A DNA stretch of 64,000 nucleotides, from assembly GCF_003201565.1 (NCBI RefSeq), contig NZ_QJJP01000002.1:124001-188000 (forward strand), written 5' to 3'. This DNA comes from Nitrosomonas sp. Nm84 (GTDB lineage: Bacteria; Pseudomonadota; Gammaproteobacteria; Burkholderiales; Nitrosomonadaceae). Position 1 is the first letter of the stretch. Every line of letters starts with the position of its first letter. Made by a program: the position numbers and the translations under genes. A model generated the notes under the pieces. The model ran no database searches. It was not told where the DNA came from and worked only from the letters and a program-made list of their open reading frames with translations. Positions 29,311 through 40,350 of the stretch are shown here, one piece after another.

Positions 29311-29673
29311 ATGAATAAATACGTTACTGCACTATTATTTCATGGCACTGTTGCTTTTATCACACTAAGTTCCTGCGTTGCCCTAGCGGGAACAGGCAAT
29401 GCCGTCCACTATCACGACAAGTATCAGGGTAAAAAAACAGCGAATGGTGAAGTTTTTGATCAAAATAAACTGACCGCTGCACATAATAAATTTCCTTATG
29501 GATCGCAAGTTAAAGTCACTAATTTAGCAAATAGACAAAGTGTCATCGTCAAAATTAATGACCGCATGGCACAGCATAATCAAAATATCATCGATGTTAC
29601 AAAACATGCAGCTAAAAAGCTGGGATTTCTGGGAAAAGGGCGTGCGCAGGTCAGCCTTAAAAAGATAAGATAA
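29311..29673 (+). CDS. RlpA-like double-psi beta-barrel protein
   Basis: 120 residues from ATG 29311 (GAGG nine bases upstream). The N-terminal signal sequence contains both a possible lipobox (LSSC) and a possible signal-peptidase I site (ALAG). The mature part is a single RlpA/expansin-like domain: YHDKYQGKKTANGEVFDQ, LTAAHNKFPYGSQVKVTN, VKINDRM and a final IDVTKHAAKKLGF helix. RlpA proteins act on or bind peptidoglycan at the septum. The SPOR domain of full RlpA is absent. It converges with nadC, with a repeat copy between them. Confidence 0.85.
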   Translation: MNKYVTALLFHGTVAFITLSSCVALAGTGNAVHYHDKYQGKKTANGEVFDQNKLTAAHNKFPYGSQVKVTNLANRQSVIVKINDRMAQHNQNIIDVTKHAAKKLGFLGKGRAQVSLKKIR

Positions 29674-29685
29674 ATATGTCTTAAC

Positions 29686-29753
29686 AGTCTGTTGAAAAAC
29701 GCTTTTTGGCCTATTTTGAGCGCCGTAGCAACAACCCAGATAGTTTTCGACCT
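29686..29753 (+). repeat. Dispersed MITE-like intergenic repeat, copy B (short)
   Basis: AGTCTGTTGAAAAACGCTTTT at the left (21 bases including the flank) and ATAGTTTTCGACCT at the right match the two ends of the 49186 copy; the central portion with the AACAGGCGAGAAAG core is missing. It fills the space between the converging RlpA-like gene and nadC, abutting the nadC stop. Confidence 0.6.
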
Positions 29754-29754
29754 A

Positions 29755-30600
29755 TTAAACAAAACGCATGGACAGATCAATTGCCTGAATATTTTTAGTC
29801 AAGCCGCCGACGGAAATCCGATCAACCCCCGTTTCAGCGATCTGGCGCACGTTATTCAGTGTGATATTGCCGGATGCCTCCAAGACGATCCGCTCACTGC
29901 TCCGCTGGAGGATCAAAGCAACCGCATCACGCAATTGGCTCAACGTAAAATTATCCAGCAACACCATCGTTGCTCCGGCAGTCAGCGCTTCGTGTAATTC
30001 CTGCAGCGATTCCACTTCGATCTGGATAAAAACTTCTGGTGGCGCGATTTCTTGCGCTTTCATCAAAGCCGGTTTGATGCCACCCGCTGCGATGATGTGG
30101 TTTTCCTTAATAAGAATGCCGTCATACAGGCCGATGCGATGATTGACACCGCTACCGCAGGTTACCGCGTATTTCTGCGCCAATCGCAAACCTGGCAGGG
30201 TTTTTCGCGTATCGACAATATGCGCTTTTGTGCCGGCGATGGCATCGGTAAAGCGTTTGGTGTGTGTCGCTATGGCAGACAGCATCTGCAGAAAATTCAG
30301 TGCGGAGCGCTCCGCAGTCAACAGTGCACGGGCTGGTCCTTGGATCGTGCAAAGTTGTTGCCCGGCTTGAACATAATCCCCATCCCGGGCAAGCCAGTCG
30401 ATCGTTGTTTGCGGCGCCAACGTCAGAAAACAGGTCTCAAACCACTGCATTCCGCACAATACCGCGTTTTCCCTACTGATTACCAACGCGTTTAATTCCT
30501 TGTCTTGCGGAATCAATGCAGCCGTCAGGTCGCCCGCACCAATATCTTCCGCTAACGCACGCTTTACATTGTCATTAATTTCATCAAGTAAATTGTTCAA
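29755..30600 (-). CDS. nadC: Nicotinate-nucleotide pyrophosphorylase (carboxylating)
   Basis: Quinolinate phosphoribosyltransferase of de novo NAD synthesis. About 281 residues from a TTG at 30598-30600, giving LNNLLDEINDNVKRALAEDI, the usual N-terminus. The frame is open 67 codons further into the divergent neighbour's coding sequence, which is not credible. Motifs: AERSALNFLQMLSAIATHT, DTRKTLPGLRLAQKYAV, GSGVNHRIGLYDGILIKENH and VLLDNF. It is divergent from the glutamate-synthase-like gene with 90 bases between. Confidence 0.95.
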   Translation of the reverse strand: MNNLLDEINDNVKRALAEDIGAGDLTAALIPQDKELNALVISRENAVLCGMQWFETCFLTLAPQTTIDWLARDGDYVQAGQQLCTIQGPARALLTAERSALNFLQMLSAIATHTKRFTDAIAGTKAHIVDTRKTLPGLRLAQKYAVTCGSGVNHRIGLYDGILIKENHIIAAGGIKPALMKAQEIAPPEVFIQIEVESLQELHEALTAGATMVLLDNFTLSQLRDAVALILQRSSERIVLEASGNITLNNVRQIAETGVDRISVGGLTKNIQAIDLSMRFV

Positions 30601-30690
30601 TTTCTTTATGCACCCAAGCTGTTCACTTACTATTGTCGAACGGATAGTATATAGGCTCCCGCGACAGTAGGTTGTTAGGAAGGAAATTAT

Positions 30691-32178
30691 ATGACTCACG
30701 CGATTGATTTGATCATCCACGGCATTGTCACGATACTCGGTGTTGCTATCGTCGTGATGATTATTTTTTGGTTCATCCAGGATGTCACACAGAAAAAGCA
30801 CACAGTACTACGCAATTATCCTGTCATTGGACGTTTGCGCTATTTTTTCGAAATACAGGGAAAATATTTCCGGCAATATTTCTTTGCCAATGACCGCGAC
30901 GAAATGCCGTTCAATCGTGCCACGCGCGGCTGGATCTACAAAAATGCCAAGAACAAGGGTAGTTTGGTCGGTTTCGGTTCCACCAATGATTTGCGCCAGC
31001 CGGGATCGATCATTTTCGTGAACGCCGCTTTCCCGATTCAGGAAGAAGATCAGTTGCCAACACCTTCATTGCACATCGGTCAGGGCTATTGCGAACATCC
31101 TTTTGAGGCCAAATCCATTATTAACATCAGCGCTATGAGCTACGGTGCTATTTCGAAACCTGCCATTCGTGCGCTATCGCTTGGTGCGGCACAAGCGGGT
31201 TGCTGGCTGAATACCGGCGAAGGCGGGCTGGCTCCGTATCATCTGGAAGGCGATTGCGATGTGATTATGCAAATCGGCACTGCCAAGTACGGTATTCGCG
31301 ATGAACACGGCAATTTTTCTACGCAACGCGCTAAAGAATTGAGCAAGGTGGTCAAAGCGTTTGAGATCAAATTGTCGCAAGGCGCAAAACCCGGAAAAGG
31401 CGGATTATTGCCCGGCACTAAAGTAGGTAGTGAAGTTGCCGCGATACGCGGTATTCCTGAACATCAGGATTCTATCAGTCCGAATCGCCATAAGGACATT
31501 AATAACATCGACGAACTGCTCGATAAAATCAATTACATCCGTGAGCTGACTGGACGTCCAGTCGGTATCAAAACGGCGATCGGCGGATGGAATTTTATCA
31601 ATGAACTATGTGACAGCATCAATCGCCGTGGACTCGAGTATGCTCCCGATTTTCTGACTATCGACGGCGGTGAAGGCGGCAGCGGCGCCGCACCGCAGAC
31701 ACTGCTTGACCATGTTAGCTTGCCGATTGCGGAAGCCTTGCCGCGCGTGGTGGATGCACTGATTCAGTCCAACCTGAAAAACCGCATTTATGTCGTCGCT
31801 GCGGGAAAACTGGTTACTTCCGCGGAAGGTGCTTGGGCACTTTGCGCCGGGGCTGATTTTGTCAATACGGCACGAGGTTTTATGTTCTCATTGGGTTGCA
31901 TCCAAGCGATGCGTTGCCATCTCAATACTTGCCCTACCGGCATTACAACCCACGATGTACGCTTGCAAAACGGTTTGGTGGTTGAAGAAAAATATCTGCG
32001 AGTTGCTAATTATGCCAAGAATGTTAACAAGGAAATTAACATGATTGCTCATTCATGCGGTTTACACCATGCACGACAGTTTAAGCGTGAGCATGTGCGC
32101 ATCGTTGAAACGGCGGGTAAAAGCGTAGCACTGAATATTTTGTATCCTTATCCCGAACCACAGAAGAAAGAAATATAA
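30691..32178 (+). CDS. FMN-binding glutamate synthase-like protein, membrane anchored
   Basis: 495 residues. One N-terminal helix (about residues 8-30) is followed by a glutamate-synthase FMN/iron-sulfur domain: ISAMSYGAISKPAIRALSLG, NTGEGG, KPGKGGLLPG, TIDGGEGGSGAAPQ and the cysteine cluster CIQAMRCHLNTCPTG, which binds a 3Fe-4S centre in GltB. The glutaminase domain of GltB is absent, so this is not a complete glutamate synthase. Stand-alone members occur widely, and their reaction is poorly defined. AAGGA precedes the ATG. Confidence 0.88.
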   Translation: MTHAIDLIIHGIVTILGVAIVVMIIFWFIQDVTQKKHTVLRNYPVIGRLRYFFEIQGKYFRQYFFANDRDEMPFNRATRGWIYKNAKNKGSLVGFGSTNDLRQPGSIIFVNAAFPIQEEDQLPTPSLHIGQGYCEHPFEAKSIINISAMSYGAISKPAIRALSLGAAQAGCWLNTGEGGLAPYHLEGDCDVIMQIGTAKYGIRDEHGNFSTQRAKELSKVVKAFEIKLSQGAKPGKGGLLPGTKVGSEVAAIRGIPEHQDSISPNRHKDINNIDELLDKINYIRELTGRPVGIKTAIGGWNFINELCDSINRRGLEYAPDFLTIDGGEGGSGAAPQTLLDHVSLPIAEALPRVVDALIQSNLKNRIYVVAAGKLVTSAEGAWALCAGADFVNTARGFMFSLGCIQAMRCHLNTCPTGITTHDVRLQNGLVVEEKYLRVANYAKNVNKEINMIAHSCGLHHARQFKREHVRIVETAGKSVALNILYPYPEPQKKEI

Positions 32179-32433
32179 GTTATTTCCTTCATTCGGTCGT
32201 TTTCCCAAAACGTAATCAACTCTGAATCATCTTTCTGCATCGTTGCGTTTGCTTATTCATCAACTTGCGACAAGCTATTTTCAGAAAACTGCAGATAAAG
32301 GGGTGAAAGAGTGCCTAATTGCAGCTTAAGTATAGAAGCCGCCTACCGATAATAGTTCGTCGTCCTTTGAATAGCCCTTACCTAAGTACGAGTCGTTATA
32401 AAAATCTCTGTTTCTTGGAAATACTAATAGACA

Positions 32434-35400
32434 ATGTTTCGTTTTTTTATCAATCAAGATGATCGCAGAATTATTACCATCAGTGGATTGACGCTGGTGA
32501 CTCTCATCTTGTTAACAGGTTTCTCTGTCTATAGGATTATGCAGCCACAGACTGAAGTGATGACGACTTCAGGTTTGCAAGTGGGGCTGGAAAATATGGT
32601 CAAGTTGATCGAAAATCAGATTACACATTCCATATCACACACAAAAACAGCATCCACACGCATTTTCCTGATTCAAAGCTTAGAAAAAGCCAATTCGGAT
32701 GCGCTCAAAGACGAAGGAGTTGTCAATTTAATTAAGTCTTCAGAAAAAATGCTGAAGAATAACTTCTCAGGTATTAGTATCTATGGTCCTGAAGGCAACT
32801 TGATACTTAGATCGGGCCTTCATGCCAATTACTCGGATCGCATGATTGAATTAGATACTGGTCCAGATATCCACAGCGATTTGTTGTGGGATGATGGACA
32901 ATTTGTTGTGCGTAATTCTATGCCCATCTTGAATGATGAAAGTAAATTCATTGGCCGTATCATGACGGAAGAACCGCTGCCCGCTCTCACCAAGATATTT
33001 ACAGAAATCACTCTGATTGGCATGACAGGTGACTTCCTGCTGTGTGCCCCTGTGAAAGGAAGTAACCTGGAGATGGATTGCTTTCTGCGCGGTTTTGATA
33101 GTAATCGTTTTAGACGTATGCAGCGCATCATGGATAACAAACCATTACCAATCCATTATGCGCTAGCAGGGCAAGCTGGTATTAAATTCACCAAAGACTA
33201 TCGGCAGATTGATGTTGTTGCAGCGCATTCATCCGTTGCCTATGGATTAGGTGCTGTACTCAAGATTAATGAGCACGAGTTATATAGTTATCTGTCGAAT
33301 CAGATTAAAACGATCTTGCTATATCTGGGGCTGTTTGTCGCATTTGGCATCGTAATTCTGCATTGGCTAACTTTGCCGTTGATTCAAAAATCCATTAAAT
33401 CCAGAGATGCATTGATAAAAACACATAGAAAGTTAATACAGGCTAGAAACCATACCGAGAAAATTTCTTCTGAGCTGACTGCCTATATCAATGCTATTGG
33501 CAAGATTGCTTTAATCTCCTTTATTGATCGTCAAGGGAAGATTATGCAAGTCAATGATAAGTTGTGTGAAATCAGCGGTTATTCTCAAGAAGAACTGATA
33601 GAACAGGATCATCGCTTATTGAGTTCACAGATTCATCCCGAATCATTTTTTGTTGACATGTGGGCGACCATTACCAAAGGTGAGGTCTGGCATCAGGAAG
33701 TCTGTAACCGCAATAAAGCAGGAACACTCTATTGGGTGGATTCAGCAATCATATCGATTGTAAGTTCCCCTGAAAAAACAGATTGTTATTTGTCGATCAG
33801 TGTCGATATTACCGCACACAAACAAAAAGACCGTGGCTTGAGCGAACGGCTTAAAGAAAGTAATTGTCTGCAAATAATCAGAAGTTATATGGGCCAAGAT
33901 CTAAGTACAAAAAAGATATGCCAAAACATATTGGAATCCCTCGTGCTGGCCTTATATTTTCCTGAAATGGCTGTTGCCATGATTGAACTGGGAAACAAGC
34001 GAATTACTACAGCGGAGTATCATGAAGACCTGCGCAACGAAATCAGCGCAAAAATTATGTCGAATGGAGAAGTGTGTGGATTGTTAAAGGTATCTTACTT
34101 GCAAGACTTGCCATTCACATTTCCCTATGAACAGAATCTGATTGACACCATTGCACATGACCTAGGTCGTTGGTACGAACGCAAAGAAGCTGAGCGGCGC
34201 ATTATCCAAATGGCAACACATGACGCATTAACAGGTTTGCCCAATCGGCATTTGCTACAGGATCGCATCGAACAAGCATTGGTTCATGACACACGCCATC
34301 AAAGGCAAATGGCTGTGTTATTTATCGACCTGGATCATTTCAAAACTATCAATGACTCATTAGGCCATGACATCGGTGATCTGTTATTAAAAGCGGTAGC
34401 CAAGCGATTGTCGGCTTGTGTCCGCAGCGAAGACACCGTTGCGCGCCAGGGCGGCGATGAATTTATTGTGGTGCTGAATTCTATTGCGGAGTCTCTGGAT
34501 GCGGCAAAGGTGGCCCAAAAAATTCTGGATGCGATGATACAACCTTACCATATCCATGAAAACGAGCTACATATCTGCGGCAGCATTGGCATTGCGGTAT
34601 TCCCGGATGATGGAACCAATGCGGAGACATTATTAAAGAACAGTGATGTTGCCATGTACTATGCTAAAGAAAATGGACGCAATAATTATCAGTTCTTTAC
34701 CGATGAGCTCAACAAATCTGCTCACGAGCGGCATACCCTCGGTCTTGATTTGCGCCATGCGTTAGAGCGTGGCGAACTGGTTCTATACTACCAGCCTGTC
34801 ATGGATATGCCCGATCATCAACTTTATAGTGTGGAGGCACTGTTGCGTTGGCGGCACCCTGAGCATAAATTGATTTCTCCGGATAAATTTATTAGCTTGG
34901 CGGAGGAAACCGGACTAATTATTCCGATAGGCGAATGGGTTCTAAAAACAGTCTGTATACAAATCAAAACGTGGCGGAATCAGGGTTACACTGTTCCAAG
35001 GGTGGCCATTAATCTGTCAGGAAGACAGTTTCGGGATAAAGATTTAACAAAAAATATTGCTCGCATATTGAATGAAACCGGGGTGGAAGCAAAATATATC
35101 ACCCTGGAAATCACCGAAAGTATGCTGATCGATAACATTGAGAAAGTCGTAGAGACACTTAAATGCTTGAGTGAAATGGGCATACATATCTCAATTGATG
35201 ACTTTGGTACTGGTTATTCAAGCCTCAGTTATCTGAAACGTTTCCCAATTCATACGCTAAAAATAGATCGCACATTCGTTCGTGACATCGTAACCGATAA
35301 GAGCGATCACACGATTGTCGCTGCTATCATTGCAATGGCACACAGTCTGGAGATGGATGTCATTGCAGAAGGTATCGAAACAGAAGAACAGCTTAATCTA

Positions 35401-35535
35401 TTAATCGCACAAAAATGCAATCACTATCAAGGTTATTATTTCAGCAGACCGGTACCTGTTTCTGAAATCGAGAGCATGTTAAAGAAATTCATACCAGAAA
35501 TAAGTAAAGTACACGCACTTCGCATAGCAAAATAA
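32434..35535 (+). CDS. Membrane PAS-GGDEF-EAL cyclic-di-GMP protein
   Basis: 1033 residues. Two membrane helices (about 15-36 and 297-320) flank a periplasmic sensor domain. A PAS domain follows (about 355-475, with CEISGYSQEELIEQDHRLL), then a GAF-like stretch, then GGDEF and EAL. The cyclase site is intact (RQGGDEF near residue 672), with an inhibitory RSED five residues before it. The phosphodiesterase site also looks intact (VEALLRW near 800, EITES, DDFGTGYSSLSYLKRFPI, AEGIET). Either activity is possible. No close neighbour suggests its signal. It ends just before the clpB promoter. Confidence 0.92.
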   Translation: MFRFFINQDDRRIITISGLTLVTLILLTGFSVYRIMQPQTEVMTTSGLQVGLENMVKLIENQITHSISHTKTASTRIFLIQSLEKANSDALKDEGVVNLIKSSEKMLKNNFSGISIYGPEGNLILRSGLHANYSDRMIELDTGPDIHSDLLWDDGQFVVRNSMPILNDESKFIGRIMTEEPLPALTKIFTEITLIGMTGDFLLCAPVKGSNLEMDCFLRGFDSNRFRRMQRIMDNKPLPIHYALAGQAGIKFTKDYRQIDVVAAHSSVAYGLGAVLKINEHELYSYLSNQIKTILLYLGLFVAFGIVILHWLTLPLIQKSIKSRDALIKTHRKLIQARNHTEKISSELTAYINAIGKIALISFIDRQGKIMQVNDKLCEISGYSQEELIEQDHRLLSSQIHPESFFVDMWATITKGEVWHQEVCNRNKAGTLYWVDSAIISIVSSPEKTDCYLSISVDITAHKQKDRGLSERLKESNCLQIIRSYMGQDLSTKKICQNILESLVLALYFPEMAVAMIELGNKRITTAEYHEDLRNEISAKIMSNGEVCGLLKVSYLQDLPFTFPYEQNLIDTIAHDLGRWYERKEAERRIIQMATHDALTGLPNRHLLQDRIEQALVHDTRHQRQMAVLFIDLDHFKTINDSLGHDIGDLLLKAVAKRLSACVRSEDTVARQGGDEFIVVLNSIAESLDAAKVAQKILDAMIQPYHIHENELHICGSIGIAVFPDDGTNAETLLKNSDVAMYYAKENGRNNYQFFTDELNKSAHERHTLGLDLRHALERGELVLYYQPVMDMPDHQLYSVEALLRWRHPEHKLISPDKFISLAEETGLIIPIGEWVLKTVCIQIKTWRNQGYTVPRVAINLSGRQFRDKDLTKNIARILNETGVEAKYITLEITESMLIDNIEKVVETLKCLSEMGIHISIDDFGTGYSSLSYLKRFPIHTLKIDRTFVRDIVTDKSDHTIVAAIIAMAHSLEMDVIAEGIETEEQLNLLIAQKCNHYQGYYFSRPVPVSEIESMLKKFIPEISKVHALRIAK

Positions 35536-35541
35536 TCCGCT

Positions 35542-35570
35542 CTTGAAATTCCGGTATCCGCCCCCCACGT
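35542..35570 (+). promoter_or_regulatory. Sigma-32-type heat-shock promoter of clpB
   Basis: CTTGAAA at 35542-35548, a 14-base spacer, then CCCCACGT at 35563-35570. This fits the RpoH consensus (CTTGAAA, 13-15 bases, CCCCATnT) with two mismatches in the -10 element. It starts seven bases past the previous gene's stop codon and about 30 bases before the clpB ATG. Confidence 0.8.
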
Positions 35571-35601
35571 AGGAGCCAATAATATATGGAGGGAGAATTT
35601 C

Positions 35602-38214
35602 ATGCGTTTTGACAAACTAACCACCAAATTTCAACAAGCCTTTGCGGATGCTCAGAGTATCGCTGTCGGTCAGGATAATCCGGTAATTGAACCGCAACAT
35701 TTACTATTGGCGCTCCTGCAGCAGGAGGATGGCAGTACACTCTCTTTACTGCAACGTTCTGGCGTCAATACCGTTCCATTGTTGGAGAGTATTAAGCAAA
35801 GCGTGCAGCGTCTACCGAAAGTAGATCACTCGGGCGGAGAAGTTACTATTTCTCGTACGTTGAATAACCTATTGAATCTGGCAGACAAAGAAGCGCAGAA
35901 GCGCAACGATCAGTTTATTGCTTCAGAGATGTTTCTTTTGGCAATCCTGCAGGATAAGGGCGAAATTGCTACATTACTCAAGCAGCATGGTGCCAATTAC
36001 ACAGCTTTGGAAAAGGCCATCAATGCGATACGAGGTGGCGAACAAGTCAGCAGCGCTGAAGCAGAAGGCAGTCGCGAAGCTTTGAAAAAATATACCCTGG
36101 ATCTGACCGAACGTGCGCGCCAGGGAAAATTGGATCCGGTTATCGGACGCGATGACGAGATTCGCCGTGCGATTCAAGTTTTGCAGCGGCGCACTAAAAA
36201 TAATCCTGTATTGATAGGTGAGCCGGGTGTCGGCAAAACCGCCATTGTTGAAGGCTTGGCGCAGCGTATTATCAATGGCGAGGTACCTGAAAGCTTGAAA
36301 GATAAACGTGTGCTCTCTTTGGATATGGCCGCACTTCTGGCAGGTGCCAAATATCGCGGCGAATTTGAGGAACGCTTGAAGTCAGTGCTGAAAGAACTCG
36401 CACAAGACGAAGGAAAAACCATTGTGTTCATTGATGAGTTGCACACCATGGTGGGTGCAGGTAAAGCAGAAGGTGCAATGGATGCGGGCAATATGTTAAA
36501 GCCCGCATTGGCCCGCGGTGAGTTGCACTGTGTCGGTGCCACCACTTTGGATGAGTATCGCAAGTATATTGAGAAAGATGCTGCGCTGGAGCGACGTTTC
36601 CAAAAAGTATTGGTGGGAGAACCTACTGTGGAAGCTACCATCGCGATCCTGCGTGGCTTACAGGAAAAATACGAGGTGCATCATGGTGTTGATATCACCG
36701 ACCCTGCAATTGTCGCTGCCGCGGAATTATCCAATCGCTATATCACCGATCGTTTTTTGCCTGACAAGGCCATTGATCTAATCGATGAAGCCGCAGCGCG
36801 CATTCGTATGGAGATTGACTCCAAACCCGAAGCACTGGATAAGTTGGATCGACGCCTGATACAGCTCAAAATCGAACGTGAAGCAATAAAAAAAGAAAAA
36901 GATGAAGCTTCGCAGAAACGTCTGCAATTACTTGAAGATGAGATCAAACAGAAAGAACGTGAATATGCTGATTTAGATGAGATCTGGAAAACTGAAAAAT
37001 TCCATGTGCAAGATTCCCAGCAAATCAAGGAAGAGATGGAAAAGATTAAACTGGAAATAGAAGCGGCCACTCGCAAAGGTGACTGGCAAAAAGTCTCGGA
37101 ACTGCAATATGGTCGCCTTCCACAACTGGAAGCGCAATTGCAATCCCAACTTAGCGATCAAAAACAGAAAAGCGGAGGAACTGAATCAGGCTCTGCCGCC
37201 GCACCTAAGTTACTGCGCACTCAAGTTGGCGCTGAAGAAATCGCGGAGGTGGTATCGCGTGCTACCGGTATTCCTGTGTCTAAAATGATGCAAGGTGAAC
37301 GTGAAAAATTGTTGTTGATGGAACAAAAATTACATGACAGGGTAATCGGCCAGGATGAAGCGGTACGCTTGGTATCCGATGCGATCCGTCGTTCTCGTGC
37401 TGGCTTGGCTGACCCTAATCGTCCTTATGGATCATTCCTGTTTCTGGGGCCAACCGGTGTAGGTAAAACTGAATTATGTAAGGCGTTAGCCGGATTTTTA
37501 TTTGATTCAGAGGATCATTTAATACGTATCGACATGTCCGAGTTTATGGAAAAACACTCGGTAGCACGCTTGATCGGCGCACCGCCCGGCTATGTCGGCT
37601 ATGAAGAAGGCGGTTATTTAACTGAGCTTGTACGCAGAAAGCCTTACGCCGTCATTTTGCTGGATGAAGTGGAAAAGGCACATCCGGATGTATTCAATGT
37701 CCTGCTGCAAGTTCTGGATGATGGTCGTATGACGGATGGTCAGGGGCGTACCGTCGATTTCAAGAATACGGTGATTGTCATGACATCCAACTTGGGCTCG
37801 CAAATGATTCAGGAAATGTCCGGCAGTCCATATGAATCGATCAAGTATGCGGTGATGGGTGAAGTAAAAGCCCATTTCCGCCCTGAATTTATTAATCGTA
37901 TTGATGAAGTCGTGGTGTTTCATGCTTTGGATCAAAAACATATCCATTCAATTGCGAAGATACAGCTTCAATATCTTGAAGCCAGACTGGCCAAACTGGA
38001 AATGAAACTTGAGGTTAGCGATGCAGCATTATCCGTGATTTCTCAAGCTGGCTTTGATCCAGTATTCGGTGCGAGACCTTTGAAGCGCGCGATCCAAGCT
38101 CAAATTGAAAATCCACTCGCAAAAGAGATCCTGGAGGGTAATTTTGTTGCCAAAGATACGATTAAAGTTGATTATAGCGATGACAAAATCATTTTCTCTA
38201 AAATGAATGGATAG
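35602..38214 (+). CDS. clpB: ATP-dependent disaggregase ClpB
   Basis: Hsp100 chaperone that, with DnaK, threads and rescues aggregated proteins. 870 residues with a Clp-N domain (1 to about 145), AAA domain 1 (GEPGVGKT near residue 204), the long coiled-coil middle domain (about 410-525, rich in [18 protein letters not shown]-type heptads), and AAA domain 2 (GPTGVGKT near 617, with [13 protein letters not shown] pore loop). A strong GGAGGGAG precedes the ATG, and a sigma-32-type promoter lies just upstream. Confidence 0.98.
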   Translation: MRFDKLTTKFQQAFADAQSIAVGQDNPVIEPQHLLLALLQQEDGSTLSLLQRSGVNTVPLLESIKQSVQRLPKVDHSGGEVTISRTLNNLLNLADKEAQKRNDQFIASEMFLLAILQDKGEIATLLKQHGANYTALEKAINAIRGGEQVSSAEAEGSREALKKYTLDLTERARQGKLDPVIGRDDEIRRAIQVLQRRTKNNPVLIGEPGVGKTAIVEGLAQRIINGEVPESLKDKRVLSLDMAALLAGAKYRGEFEERLKSVLKELAQDEGKTIVFIDELHTMVGAGKAEGAMDAGNMLKPALARGELHCVGATTLDEYRKYIEKDAALERRFQKVLVGEPTVEATIAILRGLQEKYEVHHGVDITDPAIVAAAELSNRYITDRFLPDKAIDLIDEAAARIRMEIDSKPEALDKLDRRLIQLKIEREAIKKEKDEASQKRLQLLEDEIKQKEREYADLDEIWKTEKFHVQDSQQIKEEMEKIKLEIEAATRKGDWQKVSELQYGRLPQLEAQLQSQLSDQKQKSGGTESGSAAAPKLLRTQVGAEEIAEVVSRATGIPVSKMMQGEREKLLLMEQKLHDRVIGQDEAVRLVSDAIRRSRAGLADPNRPYGSFLFLGPTGVGKTELCKALAGFLFDSEDHLIRIDMSEFMEKHSVARLIGAPPGYVGYEEGGYLTELVRRKPYAVILLDEVEKAHPDVFNVLLQVLDDGRMTDGQGRTVDFKNTVIVMTSNLGSQMIQEMSGSPYESIKYAVMGEVKAHFRPEFINRIDEVVVFHALDQKHIHSIAKIQLQYLEARLAKLEMKLEVSDAALSVISQAGFDPVFGARPLKRAIQAQIENPLAKEILEGNFVAKDTIKVDYSDDKIIFSKMNG

Positions 38215-38294
38215 AACATTGATATCGATTGATTAAAACATAGCGTCCCAGCGAGATTCGGGTAAAATATATTTTTTTTACTGGATAAGTTGTC

Positions 38295-39182
38295 ATGTTT
38301 AAAGGTAGCTTGGTTGCCATCGTTACTCCGATGGATGAAGAGGGGGGATTAGATCTGGAACGTTTCCGCTCTCTTCTCGATTTTCATATAGACCAGGGTA
38401 CCGATGGTGTGGTGGTAGTTGGCACTACAGGCGAATCTCCAACTGTGGATTTTGAAGAACACCATCTACTCATGCGCACTGCGGTGGATCACGTTGCTGG
38501 ACGTATACCGGTCATTGCAGGTACTGGTGCTAACTCAACCCGTGAAGCGATTGATTTATCGATTTACGCAAAAAATGCTGGAATAGATGCTTGCCTTTCA
38601 GTTGCCCCTTATTACAATAAGCCCACTCAGGAAGGGCTATATCAGCACTTTAAGGCAATTGCGGAGGCGGTTGAAATTCCGCATATCTTATATAACGTTC
38701 CCGGCAGGACCGTTGCAGATATCCACAACGATACCGCGTTACGCTTGGCACAGATTCCCAATATTGTGGGTATCAAAGATGCAACCGGCGATATTGGACG
38801 AGGCTCTGATTTATTAACGCGCGCGCCAGCGGGTTTTTCCATCTATAGCGGAGACGATGTCAGTGCATTGGCACTGATGTTATTAGGTGCGCATGGCGTT
38901 ATTTCAGTTACAGCAAATGTGGCTCCCAGAATAATGCACGACATGTGCATGGCCGCATTTGCTGGCGATCTGAAAACCGCTCGAGCACTCAATGATCAGC
39001 TGCTACGTTTACATATCGATCTATTTGTCGAAGCTAATCCGATTCCTGTGAAATGGGCTGTTGCACAAATGGGCTTAATGGGTCTCGGAATTCGCCTTCC
39101 CCTCACGCCATTATCTGCTCAATATCATCAGCTGATTCGCGAAGCCATGCGATCGGCCAATATCCGTGATTTGAAGGAGTAA
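38295..39182 (+). CDS. dapA: 4-hydroxy-tetrahydrodipicolinate synthase
   Basis: Condenses pyruvate and aspartate semialdehyde in lysine and diaminopimelate synthesis. 295 residues, TIM barrel. [14 protein letters not shown] carries the catalytic threonine, YNVPGRT the active-site tyrosine, and GIKDATGD the Schiff-base lysine. The 3' end overlaps the bamC Shine-Dalgarno sequence (GGAG TAAG ATG), so the dapA-bamC pair is co-transcribed, as in E. coli dapA-nlpB. Confidence 0.97.
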   Translation: MFKGSLVAIVTPMDEEGGLDLERFRSLLDFHIDQGTDGVVVVGTTGESPTVDFEEHHLLMRTAVDHVAGRIPVIAGTGANSTREAIDLSIYAKNAGIDACLSVAPYYNKPTQEGLYQHFKAIAEAVEIPHILYNVPGRTVADIHNDTALRLAQIPNIVGIKDATGDIGRGSDLLTRAPAGFSIYSGDDVSALALMLLGAHGVISVTANVAPRIMHDMCMAAFAGDLKTARALNDQLLRLHIDLFVEANPIPVKWAVAQMGLMGLGIRLPLTPLSAQYHQLIREAMRSANIRDLKE

Positions 39183-39183
39183 G

Positions 39184-40350
39184 ATGTCAAAAATGAAATG
39201 GCGGAAAGTAACTATACCGTCACTGGTATTGGCGTTTTCATTGACAAACACGGGCTGTAAGACGCTCGATCTGTTTCCTGAAACCAAGAGTATTGATTAC
39301 AAATCGGCTGGAAAACTACCACCCCTGGATATTCCGCCCGATCTAATTCAACCTGCTATTGATGAGCGCTACTCGATTCCTGAGTCCAATTCGTCTAGTA
39401 GTAGCACAACGTTTTCTGCTTATAATAACGAACGTGGCGGACAGTCGAAGGCTGGTACGTCTTCCTTTATACCATCATCGATTCAGAATGTACATATTGA
39501 GCGCGCCGGAACGCAACGTTGGCTGGTTGTCCCTCAATCGCCTGAAATGGTGTGGCCGGTAGTCAAAGAATTCTGGCAAGAATTGGGTTTTCTGATTAAA
39601 GTGGAAGTTCCTGAAACAGGTATTATGGAAACCGACTGGGCGGAAAATCGGGCCAAGATTCCTCAAGATCCTTTGCGAACCATTCTTTCGACCTTTCTGG
39701 ACAGCATTTATTCAACTGCTGAGCGCGATAAATTCCGGACCCGTCTGGAACGGAATGAACTAGGCAACACCGAGATATATATCAGTCATCGCGGTATGAA
39801 TGAGGTGCTGGAAGGGGGCAGTCTTAACCGCACCATCTGGCAGCCTCGACCTGCTGATCCTGATTTGGAGGCTGAAATGCTATCCCGGCTGATGATGCGT
39901 TTTGGTGTAGCAGAAGAACAAGCCAAGTTGGAATTGACTGCAGGTAGAAGCACCACGCAAGAGCGTGCCTACATTGATAGGGAAACAGGAAACACACTGA
40001 TCATCAATGAAGCGTTTGACAGATCATGGCGACGCGTCGGGCTGGCGCTTGATCGCATCGGTTTTACCGTTGAGGACCGTAATCGGGTAGAAGGTGTTTA
40101 TTTCGTTCGCTATGTTAATCCTGATAACGATAGTAAGAAAAAAGGCGATGGCGAAGGTATTCTGTCGGGAATTATGTTCTGGCGTAGTGATGATGATAAG
40201 ACAGATACAAAAGCTGCAAAATACCGCATACACGTTGATAATACCGGAACCAATACCAGCAAGGTTACTCTGCTTAATGATGATGGAACGGCAATAAATT
40301 CTGCTACTACTAGTCGTATTTTGAAGCTATTACACGAACAACTTAAATAG
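39184..40350 (+). CDS. bamC: Outer membrane assembly lipoprotein BamC
   Basis: Lipoprotein of the BAM complex, which inserts beta barrels in the outer membrane. 388 residues with a lipobox NTGC at the end of the signal peptide. A proline-rich unstructured segment follows (SAGKLPPLDIPPDLIQP), matching the BamC region that binds BamD, then two helix-grip domains. The serine-rich linker SESNSSSSSTTF-like region is visible after it. It follows dapA by one base, and a bidirectional terminator lies about 140 bases downstream. Confidence 0.92.
   Translation: MSKMKWRKVTIPSLVLAFSLTNTGCKTLDLFPETKSIDYKSAGKLPPLDIPPDLIQPAIDERYSIPESNSSSSSTTFSAYNNERGGQSKAGTSSFIPSSIQNVHIERAGTQRWLVVPQSPEMVWPVVKEFWQELGFLIKVEVPETGIMETDWAENRAKIPQDPLRTILSTFLDSIYSTAERDKFRTRLERNELGNTEIYISHRGMNEVLEGGSLNRTIWQPRPADPDLEAEMLSRLMMRFGVAEEQAKLELTAGRSTTQERAYIDRETGNTLIINEAFDRSWRRVGLALDRIGFTVEDRNRVEGVYFVRYVNPDNDSKKKGDGEGILSGIMFWRSDDDKTDTKAAKYRIHVDNTGTNTSKVTLLNDDGTAINSATTSRILKLLHEQLK

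Noticed and set aside
30601-30801. 67-codon N-terminal extension of nadC
   Set aside because: It would overlap the divergent glutamate-synthase-like gene and is unlike NadC.
32179-32433. Possible further copy of the dispersed repeat in the gap before the GGDEF-EAL gene
   Set aside because: Only short, low-quality resemblance to the repeat ends and no core match.
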